Positions 53,793-62,725 of a stretch of 64,000 bases of DNA are shown piece by piece. The position numbers were made by a program, and so were the translations under genes. Each line of letters opens with the position of its first letter. Position 1 is the stretch's first letter. The notes below the pieces were generated by a model. That model saw nothing but the letters and a program-made list of their open reading frames with translations, made no database searches and was not told the DNA's origin. This stretch comes from CALJDF01 sp038121105 (GTDB lineage: Bacteria > Pseudomonadota > Alphaproteobacteria > SHVP01), in the NCBI GenBank assembly GCA_038121105.1, contig JAYONB010000008.1, positions 114,764-178,763 of the forward strand. The letters are read 5' to 3'.

Positions 53793-54992
53793 ATGAGCGC
53801 GCCCGACCGTGTCCTGATCGTCGGTGCGGGCCCGATCGGCCTGATGTGCGCCTATCGGCTATCGCTCCGCGACATCCCTGTCGTCATCGTCGATCAATCC
53901 GCCGAGATCCCGACCGATTTACGCGCCTCGACCTGGCATCCCGCCACCATGGACATGCTCGAAGAGATCGGCGTCACCGATGTGATCTTGGAAAAGGGCG
54001 CGGTCTGCCCGTCTTGGCAGTACCGCTTTCAGGACACCGGCGAACGCGCGGTCTTCGATCTGCGCGTTCTGGAAGGCGAAACCAAGCACCCCTACCGTGT
54101 GCAGTGCGAGCAATTTCACGTCGTCCGCCATCTCGCCGATGTCGTCTCGCGCCGTGACAACGTCGACCTGCGCTGGGGCGCTAAAACCATCGCCGTCGAC
54201 CAAGACGAGGACGGTGTCTCGATGACGGTCGAGGCGGGCGGCGAACGCGAAACAATCCAGGGCCGCTTTTTGATCGGCGCCGATGGTGGCCGGTCGATGG
54301 TGCGCGAGAGCCTTGGCCTCGGCTTCGACGGCAAGACCTATCCGATTTTCACCATGGTCGCGATCACCGACTTCCCCTTCGAAAAGCACTACGAGGGATT
54401 GTCGAACGTCAGCTACGTGTGGACCGAGGACGGCAACTTCTCGCTACTCCGCGTGCCCGACCGTTGGCGGTCGGGGATCACGCCGCGTCCCGGCCAAACA
54501 CCCGAAGAAGCGCTGTCCGACGAAAACATCAACGCCCATTTCCAGCGCATCGTGTCGCGCGATCAGCATTACGACATCCTCGCACGCGGCAGTTATCTCA
54601 CGCACATGCGGGTGACCGAAAAATTCAACGTCGGGCGGATGTTCCTGGCCGGCGATGCCGCGCACCTCAACACGCCGAATGGCGGCCTCGGCCTGAACTG
54701 CGGCGTGCACGATGCGATGAATCTCACCGATAAAATTGACGCCGTATGGCAGGGCAAGGCCGACATGGCCGTGTTCGACCGCTACACCCGGCAGCGCAAA
54801 ATCATCGCCACCGACTACGTCCACAAAATGTCGGACGCCAACCACCACCGCATGCGCGAGCGCGACCCCGAAAAGCGCCGCGCCATCATGGACGACATGC
54901 ACCGCATCACGTCGGACGATGCTTTGATGAAGGACTGGCTCATGAACTCCTCGATGATCAACGCCGTCCGATTCGCCGAGACGGTGGAATAA
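53793..54992 (+). CDS. FAD-dependent monooxygenase (aromatic hydroxylase family)
   Basis: The 399-residue protein has all three motifs of group A flavoprotein hydroxylases: GAGPIGLMCAYRL for FAD, LIGADGGRSMVRESLG, and FLAGDAAHLNTPNGGLGLN. These enzymes hydroxylate aromatic rings using NAD(P)H and O2. AGGGAA precedes the ATG. A TRAP transporter is encoded downstream, so uptake and hydroxylation of an organic acid may be linked; this is inferred from position. Confidence 0.92.
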   Translation: MSAPDRVLIVGAGPIGLMCAYRLSLRDIPVVIVDQSAEIPTDLRASTWHPATMDMLEEIGVTDVILEKGAVCPSWQYRFQDTGERAVFDLRVLEGETKHPYRVQCEQFHVVRHLADVVSRRDNVDLRWGAKTIAVDQDEDGVSMTVEAGGERETIQGRFLIGADGGRSMVRESLGLGFDGKTYPIFTMVAITDFPFEKHYEGLSNVSYVWTEDGNFSLLRVPDRWRSGITPRPGQTPEEALSDENINAHFQRIVSRDQHYDILARGSYLTHMRVTEKFNVGRMFLAGDAAHLNTPNGGLGLNCGVHDAMNLTDKIDAVWQGKADMAVFDRYTRQRKIIATDYVHKMSDANHHRMRERDPEKRRAIMDDMHRITSDDALMKDWLMNSSMINAVRFAETVE

Positions 54993-55155
54993 ACGGCCGA
55001 GTTAGGTCGAGGTCGTCGCAAGAATCGGAGAATTTTCGGGGGAGGAAGGTCCGGACCTTTCCTAAGGACTTGGCAGTGTTGGGCATTTTCCCCGCCCCGC
55101 GGGCTTGCTAAATGGGCCTCGCCCCATAGGATACGCGCTCGATTTGGGGAGGTTA

Positions 55156-55173
55156 GTGAAAGGGACTTTTCAC
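55156..55173 (+). promoter_or_regulatory. inverted repeat over the ribosome-binding region of the TRAP binding protein
   Basis: GTGAAA (55156-55161) and TTTCAC (55168-55173) are perfect arms around GGGACT. The GGGA part of the likely ribosome-binding site lies in the loop, and the ATG begins two bases after the repeat. It could be a protein-binding site or a weak hairpin affecting translation. Confidence 0.35.
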
Positions 55174-55174
55174 A

Positions 55175-56206
55175 ATGCGTCATATCGCAAAAACACTACT
55201 CGGCGCCGTCGTCGCCGGTTCCATCTCGGTGGCCACGTTGGCGACCGCCAACGCCGACGAAATTAAAGTCGGCTCGTTTGTATCCGAACGCGGCTTCGGC
55301 AGCCGCTTCGTCATTGCCCCGTGGATCGAGCGTGCCAACAAGGCCCTCGCAGAAATCGGGTCGGACTTCAATGTCAAGGCGTACTGGGGCGGTACGCTCG
55401 GCAAGAGCCCGTTCCAGCAATATGACCTCGTCACCGCCGGCGTTGCCGACGTGGCTTGGGTTATGTCCGCCTATACGCCGGGCCAGTTCCCGGAAATGGA
55501 AATCGTCGAACTGCCGTTCTTCTTCCGCACTGCAGAAGAAGCCTCGGTCGTCGGCTGGAAGCTCTATGAAATGGGCTTGTTCTCCGGCTTCGAAGATTCG
55601 CATCTCGTTGGTTTCTTTGCCGGTGAGCCCGCATCGATCTTCTCGGCCGACCCGGTCGAACGCCTCGAAGACCTCAAGAACAAGAAGGTCCGCAGTGTTG
55701 GCCAAACCCAGGCCCGTTGGCTCGAGTTGATCGGCGCCGTGCCGGAATCGGCCGGTTCGACCGAGATGAACGACAAGTTGAACCGTGGAACCATGTCCGC
55801 GGCGATCCAGGGTTGGTCGGGCATGAAAACGTTCAAGACGTTCCCGCTCGTCAGCCACACGATCGACGTGCCTGTCGGAACCCTTGGCTTCATGTTGCTG
55901 ATGAACAAGAAGACCTGGGAAGGCTTGAGCGATGCCGAGAAAAAGGCGTTGCAGGACAACGGTGGCATCCACATCGCCAACGATTCGGCGGCCGCCTACG
56001 CCAAAGCCGGTGTCGACATCCGCAAAGAGATCAAGGAAGCCGGCGAGCACACCATGATCAACTTCAGTGAGGCCGAGCTGGCACGCTACGAGAACCAGGC
56101 TAAAGAGGTCTGGGAATGGTGGGCCGATCAGACGCCTGGCAACCGCAAAGTGTTCGATGCGGCGGTCAAGTTGCTTGAAGAAATGCGGAGTGGCTCGGCC
56201 AGCTAG
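55175..56206 (+). CDS. TRAP transporter solute-binding protein, DctP family
   Basis: The 343-residue periplasmic protein has a signal peptide cut after ANA (about residue 27), then EIKVGSFVSERGF and the DctP-type core (LKNKKVRSVGQTQARWLELIGAVP, split in two blocks here). It delivers an organic acid to the DctQM permease encoded just downstream. It differs from the TAXI-type binding protein at 1701, so the window holds two unrelated TRAP systems. The ligand is unknown. Confidence 0.92.
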   Translation: MRHIAKTLLGAVVAGSISVATLATANADEIKVGSFVSERGFGSRFVIAPWIERANKALAEIGSDFNVKAYWGGTLGKSPFQQYDLVTAGVADVAWVMSAYTPGQFPEMEIVELPFFFRTAEEASVVGWKLYEMGLFSGFEDSHLVGFFAGEPASIFSADPVERLEDLKNKKVRSVGQTQARWLELIGAVPESAGSTEMNDKLNRGTMSAAIQGWSGMKTFKTFPLVSHTIDVPVGTLGFMLLMNKKTWEGLSDAEKKALQDNGGIHIANDSAAAYAKAGVDIRKEIKEAGEHTMINFSEAELARYENQAKEVWEWWADQTPGNRKVFDAAVKLLEEMRSGSAS

Positions 56207-56233
56207 GTCCGATAGGTCATCGGAGTTAGCGCA

Positions 56234-56761
56234 ATGAGTCCTGCGCTCGAGAACCTACAGAGGTTGATGGAACGGCTTTGCCGGGCCCTCGCCTCTGTAG
56301 GCTTCGTCGCTCTTGTCGCAATGTCGTTCCTAACGATGTTCGATGCGGTGATGCGGTGGTTGATTTGGCCGAGTATCCCCGGGTTCGGGGATTGGGGCCG
56401 GGTCGCGTTTCCGATCATCATCTGTTCGGTGTTCCCCGCCGTCCTGCTCTACAAGCGAAACGTCAGCATCGGCTTCCTCGGTGCCGGTCTGGGGCCGGAT
56501 TGGCGGCGTGGTCTGGAACTCTTCGGCGGGCTGGCCACGATGTTCTTCTTCGTGCTCATCACCTGGCAGTTCTTCGACCTCGGTATTGACCTGACGGTCA
56601 ACAACCGGGTCACCCCCACGCAGAAAATTCCGGTGGCGTTCTGGTGGTGGATCGCCACGGGCATGCTCATCTTATGCCTGCCGGTGCAGACCTGGATGAT
56701 CTACAAGGCCATCATCTCGTTCCAACGACGGGTCGATATCGACCCGCCCGAAGGCCATTAG
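56234..56761 (+). CDS. TRAP transporter small permease, DctQ family
   Basis: The 175-residue protein has four membrane helices and the DctQ-like opening ALASVGFVALVAMSFLTMFDAVMRW in two runs. GGAG lies 8 bases before the ATG. It lies 27 bases after the binding-protein gene and 28 before the large permease, the standard DctPQM order. Confidence 0.9.
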   Translation: MSPALENLQRLMERLCRALASVGFVALVAMSFLTMFDAVMRWLIWPSIPGFGDWGRVAFPIIICSVFPAVLLYKRNVSIGFLGAGLGPDWRRGLELFGGLATMFFFVLITWQFFDLGIDLTVNNRVTPTQKIPVAFWWWIATGMLILCLPVQTWMIYKAIISFQRRVDIDPPEGH

Positions 56762-56789
56762 GCTTGCCCGTTAAAACAAGAGGACCGAT

Positions 56790-58097
56790 ATGTCGGCAGT
56801 AGTCATCGGCGCCATCGGGCTCGCCCTTCTTTTTTTCCTGATCATCTTGCACGTCCCCATCGGCGTTTCGATGGGCCTGACGGGCTTTTTCACGATCGGT
56901 TATTTGATCGGATTCGGGCCGGCCATCGGGCTCTTCGGTGCCGAAGGCCGCGAAGTCGTTTCCAGCGAAGGCCTCGCCACCGTCGCCACTTTCATCTTGA
57001 TGGGGGCGTTCGCGAATCTCAGCGGCCTAGCGCAAGATCTCTATCGATTGGCGTACGCCTTCCTGGGCCATATGCGTGGCGGCCTCGCGCTTGCCACGGT
57101 CGGTGCATGCGGCGGTTTCGGGTCGGTCAGTGGCTCGTCGGTGGCGACAACGGCGACGATGACGCGTATCGCGCTGCCGGAGATGGCCGAGCGCGGATAC
57201 TCGACCACCCTGTCCGCCGGGAGCATCGCCGCGGGCGGCACACTCGGCATGCTGATTCCGCCGTCGATCGTGATGATCATCTACGGCATCCTGACCGAAC
57301 AATTCGTCATCGCGCTGTTTGCGGCGGCGTTGATCCCGGGCGTCTTGTCCGTGATCATCTATTTCATCGCGATTCGCATCCTGGTGGCTTTCAACCCCGA
57401 GGCGGGCCCGGCCGGCCCTAGGGTGCCGTGGCCGGAACGGCTGCAAATTCTGAAGCGGTCTTGGGGCGTTGTCGCGTTGGCCGCAATCGTCTCGGGCGGC
57501 CTTTATACCGGCGTTTTCAGTCCCGCAGAGTCGGCGTCGGTGGGCGTATCGGTCGCGTTCTTGTTTGCGCTCTTTCGCGGCAAGATCAACTGGCGGTCGT
57601 TCTTCGATACGCTGATCGAGGCCGCGGCGACCACCGGGATGATCTACGTGATCATCATCGGTGCCCACATCTTCTCGTTTTTCATGACGCTTTCCGGGTT
57701 GCCGGAAGAAATCGTTGGCTCGATCGAAGCGTCGGGCCTGTCCAAGTGGACGATCCTGATCATGCTGTTCCTGATGTTCCTGCTGTTGGGGAGCATCTTC
57801 GACACCATCGCCGCGATGGTCATTACCTTGCCCTTCGTCTTCCCGCTGATCCTCAGCCTTGGCTTCGACCCCATCTGGTGGGGCGTCATCATGGTCATCG
57901 TGATGGAAATCGGCATGATTACGCCGCCGATCGGCATGAACGTGTTCATCATGCATGGCATGGCCAGACACATACCGCTCATAACCATATTCAAGGGCAT
58001 CGCGCCGTTCGTCGTGGCCGACTTGGTCCGACTGGCGCTCGTGACGGTCTTCCCCGCCCTTGCGCTCTGGCTCCCGACGGTCTGGGGCTACCTCTAG
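56790..58097 (+). CDS. TRAP transporter large permease, DctM family
   Basis: The 435-residue protein has about twelve membrane helices, with the family segments GSVSGSSVATTATMTRIALPEM and IPPSIVMIIYGILTEQ (given as separate runs). The C-terminal part reads EIGMITPPIGMNVFIMHG. It forms the sodium-coupled channel of the TRAP system. Transcription should end before the convergent CPBP gene; no hairpin was seen. Confidence 0.93.
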   Translation: MSAVVIGAIGLALLFFLIILHVPIGVSMGLTGFFTIGYLIGFGPAIGLFGAEGREVVSSEGLATVATFILMGAFANLSGLAQDLYRLAYAFLGHMRGGLALATVGACGGFGSVSGSSVATTATMTRIALPEMAERGYSTTLSAGSIAAGGTLGMLIPPSIVMIIYGILTEQFVIALFAAALIPGVLSVIIYFIAIRILVAFNPEAGPAGPRVPWPERLQILKRSWGVVALAAIVSGGLYTGVFSPAESASVGVSVAFLFALFRGKINWRSFFDTLIEAAATTGMIYVIIIGAHIFSFFMTLSGLPEEIVGSIEASGLSKWTILIMLFLMFLLLGSIFDTIAAMVITLPFVFPLILSLGFDPIWWGVIMVIVMEIGMITPPIGMNVFIMHGMARHIPLITIFKGIAPFVVADLVRLALVTVFPALALWLPTVWGYL

Positions 58098-58119
58098 CGA
58101 GGTCGCGGGCCAAGGGCGC

Positions 58120-58782
58120 TTAGGGCCAGAACAACACCAAGTTGATGACGTAGTGCGCCCCGATCGCCGGCAGGACGCTGCCGGTCCGTCGCGTCAGCCA
58201 CAGCAACATCAGGCCGACGACGAAGGTTCCTGCAACGGTCCCCAACCCAATGGACCAATGGACCGCTGCAAAAACAGCCGCCGACAATAGGTAGAGCGGG
58301 AGCGGGGACAGTCTGGCGCCGAACGTATCGAGATAGAGTCGCCGAAAAACCAACTCCTCGGCGACGGCGGTTAGGGCCAACCCGACCGTTAGGTCGAAAA
58401 CCACCAACCACGTCTGATCGATCCTGGGGAAAACCTGCAGCGCCGTCGCCGCGTCATAGCCCTGCTCGTCGATCCAAGCCAATCCGGCGATCGAAATCGC
58501 GGTCACGGCGATGGTCCCAACAAGTGCTAACCAAATCGGGCGCGGCCACCGCGCGCCGCGAAGGACCGCGTGCCGCGCCTCGGGATGCGCCATGATCAGC
58601 GCGATCACCAAGACTTTGGTTCCGTAATCGACGCTTAACCATTGCGCCGCGTCGGTCGCCCAAATGAACCCAATATCGTTCAGCAGGAAAACCAGCGTCA
58701 GGGCAGCGAAGAGAAACACCGGAACAGGCACCGTGGCACGTTCCATCTTGCCGATCGACTGGGTCATGACAGCGGCCAGCAT
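58120..58782 (-). CDS. CPBP family intramembrane glutamic endopeptidase (Rce1/Abi-like)
   Basis: The protein has multiple helices and the catalytic motif E-E-L-V-F-R in AVAEELVFRRLYL, followed by FAAVHW with the active-site His, as in CPBP (Abi) proteases. The start is uncertain: ATG 58782 gives 220 residues, and ATG 58767 and 58746 are also possible. A longer reading to 58869 would overlap the divergent mmcB gene and is less likely. Substrates are unknown. Confidence 0.82.
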   Translation of the reverse strand: MLAAVMTQSIGKMERATVPVPVFLFAALTLVFLLNDIGFIWATDAAQWLSVDYGTKVLVIALIMAHPEARHAVLRGARWPRPIWLALVGTIAVTAISIAGLAWIDEQGYDAATALQVFPRIDQTWLVVFDLTVGLALTAVAEELVFRRLYLDTFGARLSPLPLYLLSAAVFAAVHWSIGLGTVAGTFVVGLMLLWLTRRTGSVLPAIGAHYVINLVLFWP

Positions 58783-58832
58783 GGCGTTCCGGGTTGCTCC
58801 GGTAAAGCGGCGCGGCCACAATCGACCGTCCC

Positions 58833-59294
58833 ATGACGGACGCACTCCCAGATAAAGACGGCGCAACATCCGCTATTACACGCGGTGCCTGTCGCCTTCT
58901 TTACGATCTCGGCTACGACACCTTGGCCGAGTTCAAGTTCCGCACCGGTCGGCGGGCCGACATCATCGCCCTCAACCGCGGCGGCGAGATCGTGGTGGTC
59001 GAGGTCAAGTCTTCGGTGCCGGACTTCAAGGCCGATTCGAAATGGCAGGAATACCTGGCGTGGTGCGATGCACTCTTCTTCGCGGTGAACATGGATTTCC
59101 CCCAGGAGATCTTACCGACCGACCACGGGCTGATGATTTGCGACGCCTATGGGGGCGAAGTGCTGCGCGATGCGCCGCGGGTCAAACTGGCGGCGGCGCG
59201 CCGAAAATCGGTCACGCTTGCCTTTGCGCTGGCCGCCGCGCGCCGCCTTCAAAGCGCTCTGGAAGATCCGTCGGCGCTCTCCGACCGGCGGTAA
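58833..59294 (+). CDS. mmcB: MmcB family DNA repair protein
   Basis: The 153-residue protein fits the MmcB family of alphaproteobacteria: LAEFKFRTGRRADIIALNRGGEIVVVEVKSS (in two runs) shows the D...ExK nuclease-like core. In Caulobacter MmcB takes part in DNA damage repair. It starts at ATG 58833 with a weak ribosome-binding site and is divergent from the CPBP gene. Confidence 0.9.
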   Translation: MTDALPDKDGATSAITRGACRLLYDLGYDTLAEFKFRTGRRADIIALNRGGEIVVVEVKSSVPDFKADSKWQEYLAWCDALFFAVNMDFPQEILPTDHGLMICDAYGGEVLRDAPRVKLAAARRKSVTLAFALAAARRLQSALEDPSALSDRR

Positions 59295-59367
59295 CGATCG
59301 GTTAACCATGTCCGTTCCATGCTGCAGGGGCGTTGAAAAAGTAAGGCCGAAACTGCAAGTGTTACGG

Positions 59368-60096
59368 ATGATCAGACAACTGGGCATCGTGGCCGCGCTC
59401 CTCCTATGGGCGGGGGCGGTTGCGGCACAAACCCCGCCCGCGACCTTTGAGGACGGCCGCATTGAAGCCGAAGCCGGTCAATATGATCGCGCTCGCGATA
59501 TATGGAATCGCCTTGCCAATGCAGGCGACGCGGATTCGCAGAACGCGCTTGGCTTCATCTATCAAAAAGGCCTTGGCGTCCTCCGCGACTACTCGCGGGC
59601 CGTCAAGCTCTATACGGCGGCCGCCGAGCAAGGCCACGCCAATGCCGCCAACAACCTCGGGGTGATGTACGCCCAAGGCCAAGGCGTGCCACGCGATTAC
59701 GTGCGCGCCTATAGCTGGTACAGCCTGGCGGCGATCCAGGGTGAGGATGCAGCCATCCGCAACCGCAACATTCTCGGTCGCGCCATGAGCTACAAGGACC
59801 TCCAGGCTGCCAACAAGATCTCTCTCGACGCGATCGCGCGGATCGCCAAACGCCTGACACCTGAGCAGATTGCCGCGGTGCGCGAACGCGCGCAAAGGCT
59901 GCTGGAAGAACGACAAGGCGCCGAGGCGCAAAATGCGACCATCGCAACGGTCCCGAGGACACGGCTCGAGGGCGCACCGAAGGGGTTGGTTGAGGTGCCG
60001 GATGACACCTCGGCCACCGTGGTGGCGAGCGATCGCGCCGAAGACTCTGCAGCGAACGACGGGCCCAAACTGCCCTCGCTGACGCCGCTCAACTGA
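59368..60096 (+). CDS. Sel1-repeat (tetratricopeptide-like) secreted protein
   Basis: The 242-residue protein has a signal peptide (cut after AVAAQ, about residue 21) and at least two Sel1 repeats: SQNALGFIYQKGLGVLRDYS and AANNLGVMYAQGQGVPRDY, each followed by an A-W/Y-rich helix. Sel1 proteins usually hold together envelope protein complexes. The start is ATG 59368. Downstream of the repeats the C-terminus is low-complexity and charged. Confidence 0.87.
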   Translation: MIRQLGIVAALLLWAGAVAAQTPPATFEDGRIEAEAGQYDRARDIWNRLANAGDADSQNALGFIYQKGLGVLRDYSRAVKLYTAAAEQGHANAANNLGVMYAQGQGVPRDYVRAYSWYSLAAIQGEDAAIRNRNILGRAMSYKDLQAANKISLDAIARIAKRLTPEQIAAVRERAQRLLEERQGAEAQNATIATVPRTRLEGAPKGLVEVPDDTSATVVASDRAEDSAANDGPKLPSLTPLN

Positions 60097-60196
60097 TCCA
60101 CCAAGCTATTGTGATCGCGCGGCGGTTCCCGCCGCCGCGTCGCCCGTTTATTCTGGGCCCCCCCGCCACCGCGGTTGACGAAGGAATCTAGAACTC

Positions 60197-61333
60197 ATGC
60201 GAAAGTCTGCCGCCGTCTTGTCGTTTCTTGCCGGTCTTTTGGTTGCGCTCCCCGCCGGGGCGCAACCGCAAATCGCGCTCTTGCCGGGGTTTGGAAGTCA
60301 TGCGTTCGAGCGTCCATTGGCGCTCAAACAAGCGCCGGGCGATGACGGGCGGTACTACGTCGTCGAACAGCCCGGGCGTGTGTTGATCCTCGACGGCCTT
60401 TCCGACGAAACACCCGATGTCATCCTCGATATTCGCGGGCAGGTCGAAGACGGGCCGAACGAAGCCGGTCTTCTTGGTCTCGCGTTCGATCCCCAATTCG
60501 CCGACAACAGCCGGGTGTTTCTTTCCTATACCCGGCGAGGGAACCAGCGTCTCGAGTCCGTGATTACATCGGTCGTCATGGCGCCGGACGGCCGCTCCAT
60601 CGACCCCGCTAGCGAAGAGGTCATCCTCTCGGTCGCCCAGCCGTTCGGCAATCACAACGGCGGCGATATCGCCTTTGGGCCGGACGGATTCTTGTACATC
60701 GGACTCGGCGACGGCGGCGCCGGTGGCGACCCGCTGAACCACGGACAGAACCTAGGCACGCTTCTCGGTGCGATACTGCGGATCGATGTGCATAGCCGCG
60801 CGCCTTACGCCATTCCTCGCAGCAATCCGTTCCGTCAGCAGCGCGACGCCCGCGATGAAATCTATGCCTACGGTCTACGCAATCCCTGGCGGATCAGTTT
60901 CGATCGCGAGACCGGCGACCTCTGGGTCGGCGATGTCGGTCAGAATCGCGTCGAAGAGATCGATCTCATTACGGCCGGCGGCAATTACGGATGGAACATC
61001 CGCGAAGGGTCTAATTCGTTTCGCGGTCAAGGGCGCAGCGCGATCGGTCTCATCGATCCGGTGGCGCAGTATGGTCGCGATTTGGGCTGTTCGGTGACGG
61101 GCGGCTACGTCTATCGCGGCGCCGATATCCCCGACCTTCAAGGTGTCTACTTGTTCAGCGATTTTTGCTCGGGTCGTGTATGGGGCATCCTTCCCAAGCA
61201 AGACGATCGACGTCCGGTCGTCGAGCTCCTGCAAACCGACCTTCAGGCTGCATCGTTTGCCGAAGCCAACAACGGCGCGCTTTTTATTCTCGACCTCGGC
61301 GGCCAGATCCATCAAATCGTGCCGGCTCCGTAG
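60197..61333 (+). CDS. PQQ-dependent sugar dehydrogenase (six-bladed propeller)
   Basis: The 378-residue protein has a signal peptide cut after AGA and the family segments EAGLLGLAFDP, GNHNGGDIAFGPDGFLYIGLG, YGLRNPWRISFD and GDVGQNRVEEID. It is a secreted beta-propeller of the soluble aldose dehydrogenase type, with His in GNHNGG as the likely catalytic base. AAGGAA precedes the ATG. PQQ-synthesis genes are not in this window. Confidence 0.9.
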   Translation: MRKSAAVLSFLAGLLVALPAGAQPQIALLPGFGSHAFERPLALKQAPGDDGRYYVVEQPGRVLILDGLSDETPDVILDIRGQVEDGPNEAGLLGLAFDPQFADNSRVFLSYTRRGNQRLESVITSVVMAPDGRSIDPASEEVILSVAQPFGNHNGGDIAFGPDGFLYIGLGDGGAGGDPLNHGQNLGTLLGAILRIDVHSRAPYAIPRSNPFRQQRDARDEIYAYGLRNPWRISFDRETGDLWVGDVGQNRVEEIDLITAGGNYGWNIREGSNSFRGQGRSAIGLIDPVAQYGRDLGCSVTGGYVYRGADIPDLQGVYLFSDFCSGRVWGILPKQDDRRPVVELLQTDLQAASFAEANNGALFILDLGGQIHQIVPAP

Positions 61334-61334
61334 G

Positions 61335-61535
61335 TCACGATGTCGCCGGGCTCTTGGGCGCGGGGCAGGATAGGCGGCGTAGCATGGTGCGGACGCCATC
61401 GATGACGACGGGCTCGACCACAATGTGACAGCCGCGAGGAACCGGTGTGCTGCTTCCGGCATGTCCCCAACTTGACGACGTGGGGCCAACTATCGCGATC
61501 CCGACCAAGCCGGCCATGGCCAAAACGCGGATCAC
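61335..61535 (-). CDS. small secreted protein coupled to the FemAB-like gene
   Basis: The 66-residue product starts at GTG 61535, overlapping the stop of the FemAB-like gene by GTGA. It begins with a hydrophobic stretch (MIRVLAMAGLVGIAIV) that looks like a signal peptide and has two cysteines in GCHIVVEP and RRLSCPAP. Translation is probably coupled. The function is unknown. Confidence 0.6.
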   Translation of the reverse strand: MIRVLAMAGLVGIAIVGPTSSSWGHAGSSTPVPRGCHIVVEPVVIDGVRTMLRRLSCPAPKSPATS

Positions 61536-62470
61536 AGATAGCTCCCCGCCAGCGTGAACACCTCGCCGCCCAATCCAAGTTTGAAGCGTGCAATCCCCGC
61601 CGCGTTCGTCGTGTCCAGGCCGCCGACATCGAGCCAGGCGACGCCGTCCTTTTGCAGGTGAGTCATGGCGCGCCATAACAGCGCGTTATGCGCATGCACG
61701 GCGCGGCCTTCATCCGAGGTCCAGCCCGCGTAATAGGTGGCACTCCGACCGTGCCGCAGCATCAACACCCCGGCGACCGGTTGTTTGGCTTGGCGCGCGG
61801 TGACCACTACAGCATCTCGTCGATCGCTGGTGCCCTCGATGAGAGCGCGGATAAAGCGTCCATTGGGGCCGCCGAAGCCACGCTTCTTTCGATTCTCGTC
61901 ATGGCGTGACAGCAGCGCATCGAGATACTGTCCGCCGTTAGACACGACCATCGAGAGCTTTTCCTTTTCGGCGCGTCGAAGTTGGTTGCGCCATGGTCCC
62001 GACAGTCCCGCCTCAAGAGCCTCGACCGATTGGTCGAGATCGACCCAGGCCGAGGTATAGCCTGTCATCACCCGCCGTAGTTTGACGGTGCGCATGATGC
62101 GGCGCGCCTCCGGCGTATCGATCATCTCAGGCAGCCAATAGACGAAACGCAGGCGCCCCTTGGTAAAGCGGCGCCGCAGGTGCGCGAGGATCGGTCGCTG
62201 GGTTTCAAGGCTTGGCGGCTCGCCGATCCAAAGCGGCCCGCGGATGATCTGGGTGACGGTGGTGACGCCCAAGAATCGTTTGGTAAAGGCTTGAACCAAT
62301 CCGCCGGGGGTGTCGTCGTCATTGACGATCACGCCGCGATTCACTGTAAAGCCGGTTGCCGCGGACGCCTCGCCATAACCCCAGCATTGCTCGACCGCCG
62401 ACCGCCCACAGGCCGTCAGCAAGTCCCGCCATTCGGCCTCTGAGGCGTCGTTCCAAACAATTTCGGTCAT
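61532..62470 (-). CDS. FemAB/GNAT-like acyltransferase
   Basis: The 312-residue protein has two GNAT-fold halves typical of FemAB-related enzymes: QCWGYGEASAATGFTVNRGV in the first, and VAGVLMLRHGRSATYYAGWTSDEGR followed by DVGGLDTTNAAGIARFK in the second. Related enzymes add amino acids to cell-wall precursors or transfer aminoacyl groups. The substrate is unknown. Confidence 0.85.
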   Translation of the reverse strand: MTEIVWNDASEAEWRDLLTACGRSAVEQCWGYGEASAATGFTVNRGVIVNDDDTPGGLVQAFTKRFLGVTTVTQIIRGPLWIGEPPSLETQRPILAHLRRRFTKGRLRFVYWLPEMIDTPEARRIMRTVKLRRVMTGYTSAWVDLDQSVEALEAGLSGPWRNQLRRAEKEKLSMVVSNGGQYLDALLSRHDENRKKRGFGGPNGRFIRALIEGTSDRRDAVVVTARQAKQPVAGVLMLRHGRSATYYAGWTSDEGRAVHAHNALLWRAMTHLQKDGVAWLDVGGLDTTNAAGIARFKLGLGGEVFTLAGSYL

Positions 62471-62519
62471 ATGCGGAATCCGCCTGTGTTCCGATCGCGC
62501 GATAGTCTACCGTTTGGCG

Positions 62520-62720
62520 ATGGCATTGTTTCGCAGGACGGCCGTTGTCGATGGCCATGCGCTGCCCGGCCGCCGCCTGACGGTCGGGGCGTTGTACTAT
62601 TTTTTGCTCTATGTTGGGGCACCGATTATTGGCGGAGCACTCGTCCTTGATGGACTGTTGTTCCTCTACTTCAAGTATTATCTCGACGCTTGTTTCGGCG
62701 TCTTTTGCCTCTTCGGATAG
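62520..62720 (+). CDS. small membrane protein of unknown function
   Basis: The 66-residue product has one or two hydrophobic helices (LTVGALYYFLLYVGAPIIGG, then ALVLDGLLFLYF) and a cysteine-containing tail. It starts at ATG 62520, divergent from the FemAB-like gene, and lies just before the SDR pair on the same strand. Confidence 0.5.
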   Translation: MALFRRTAVVDGHALPGRRLTVGALYYFLLYVGAPIIGGALVLDGLLFLYFKYYLDACFGVFCLFG

Positions 62721-62725
62721 GAACC

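Noticed and set aside
53476..53796. Open frame of 106 codons on the plus strand before the FAD monooxygenase
   Set aside because: It is low-complexity and runs through the direct repeats, giving the same peptide twice. It has no ribosome-binding site.
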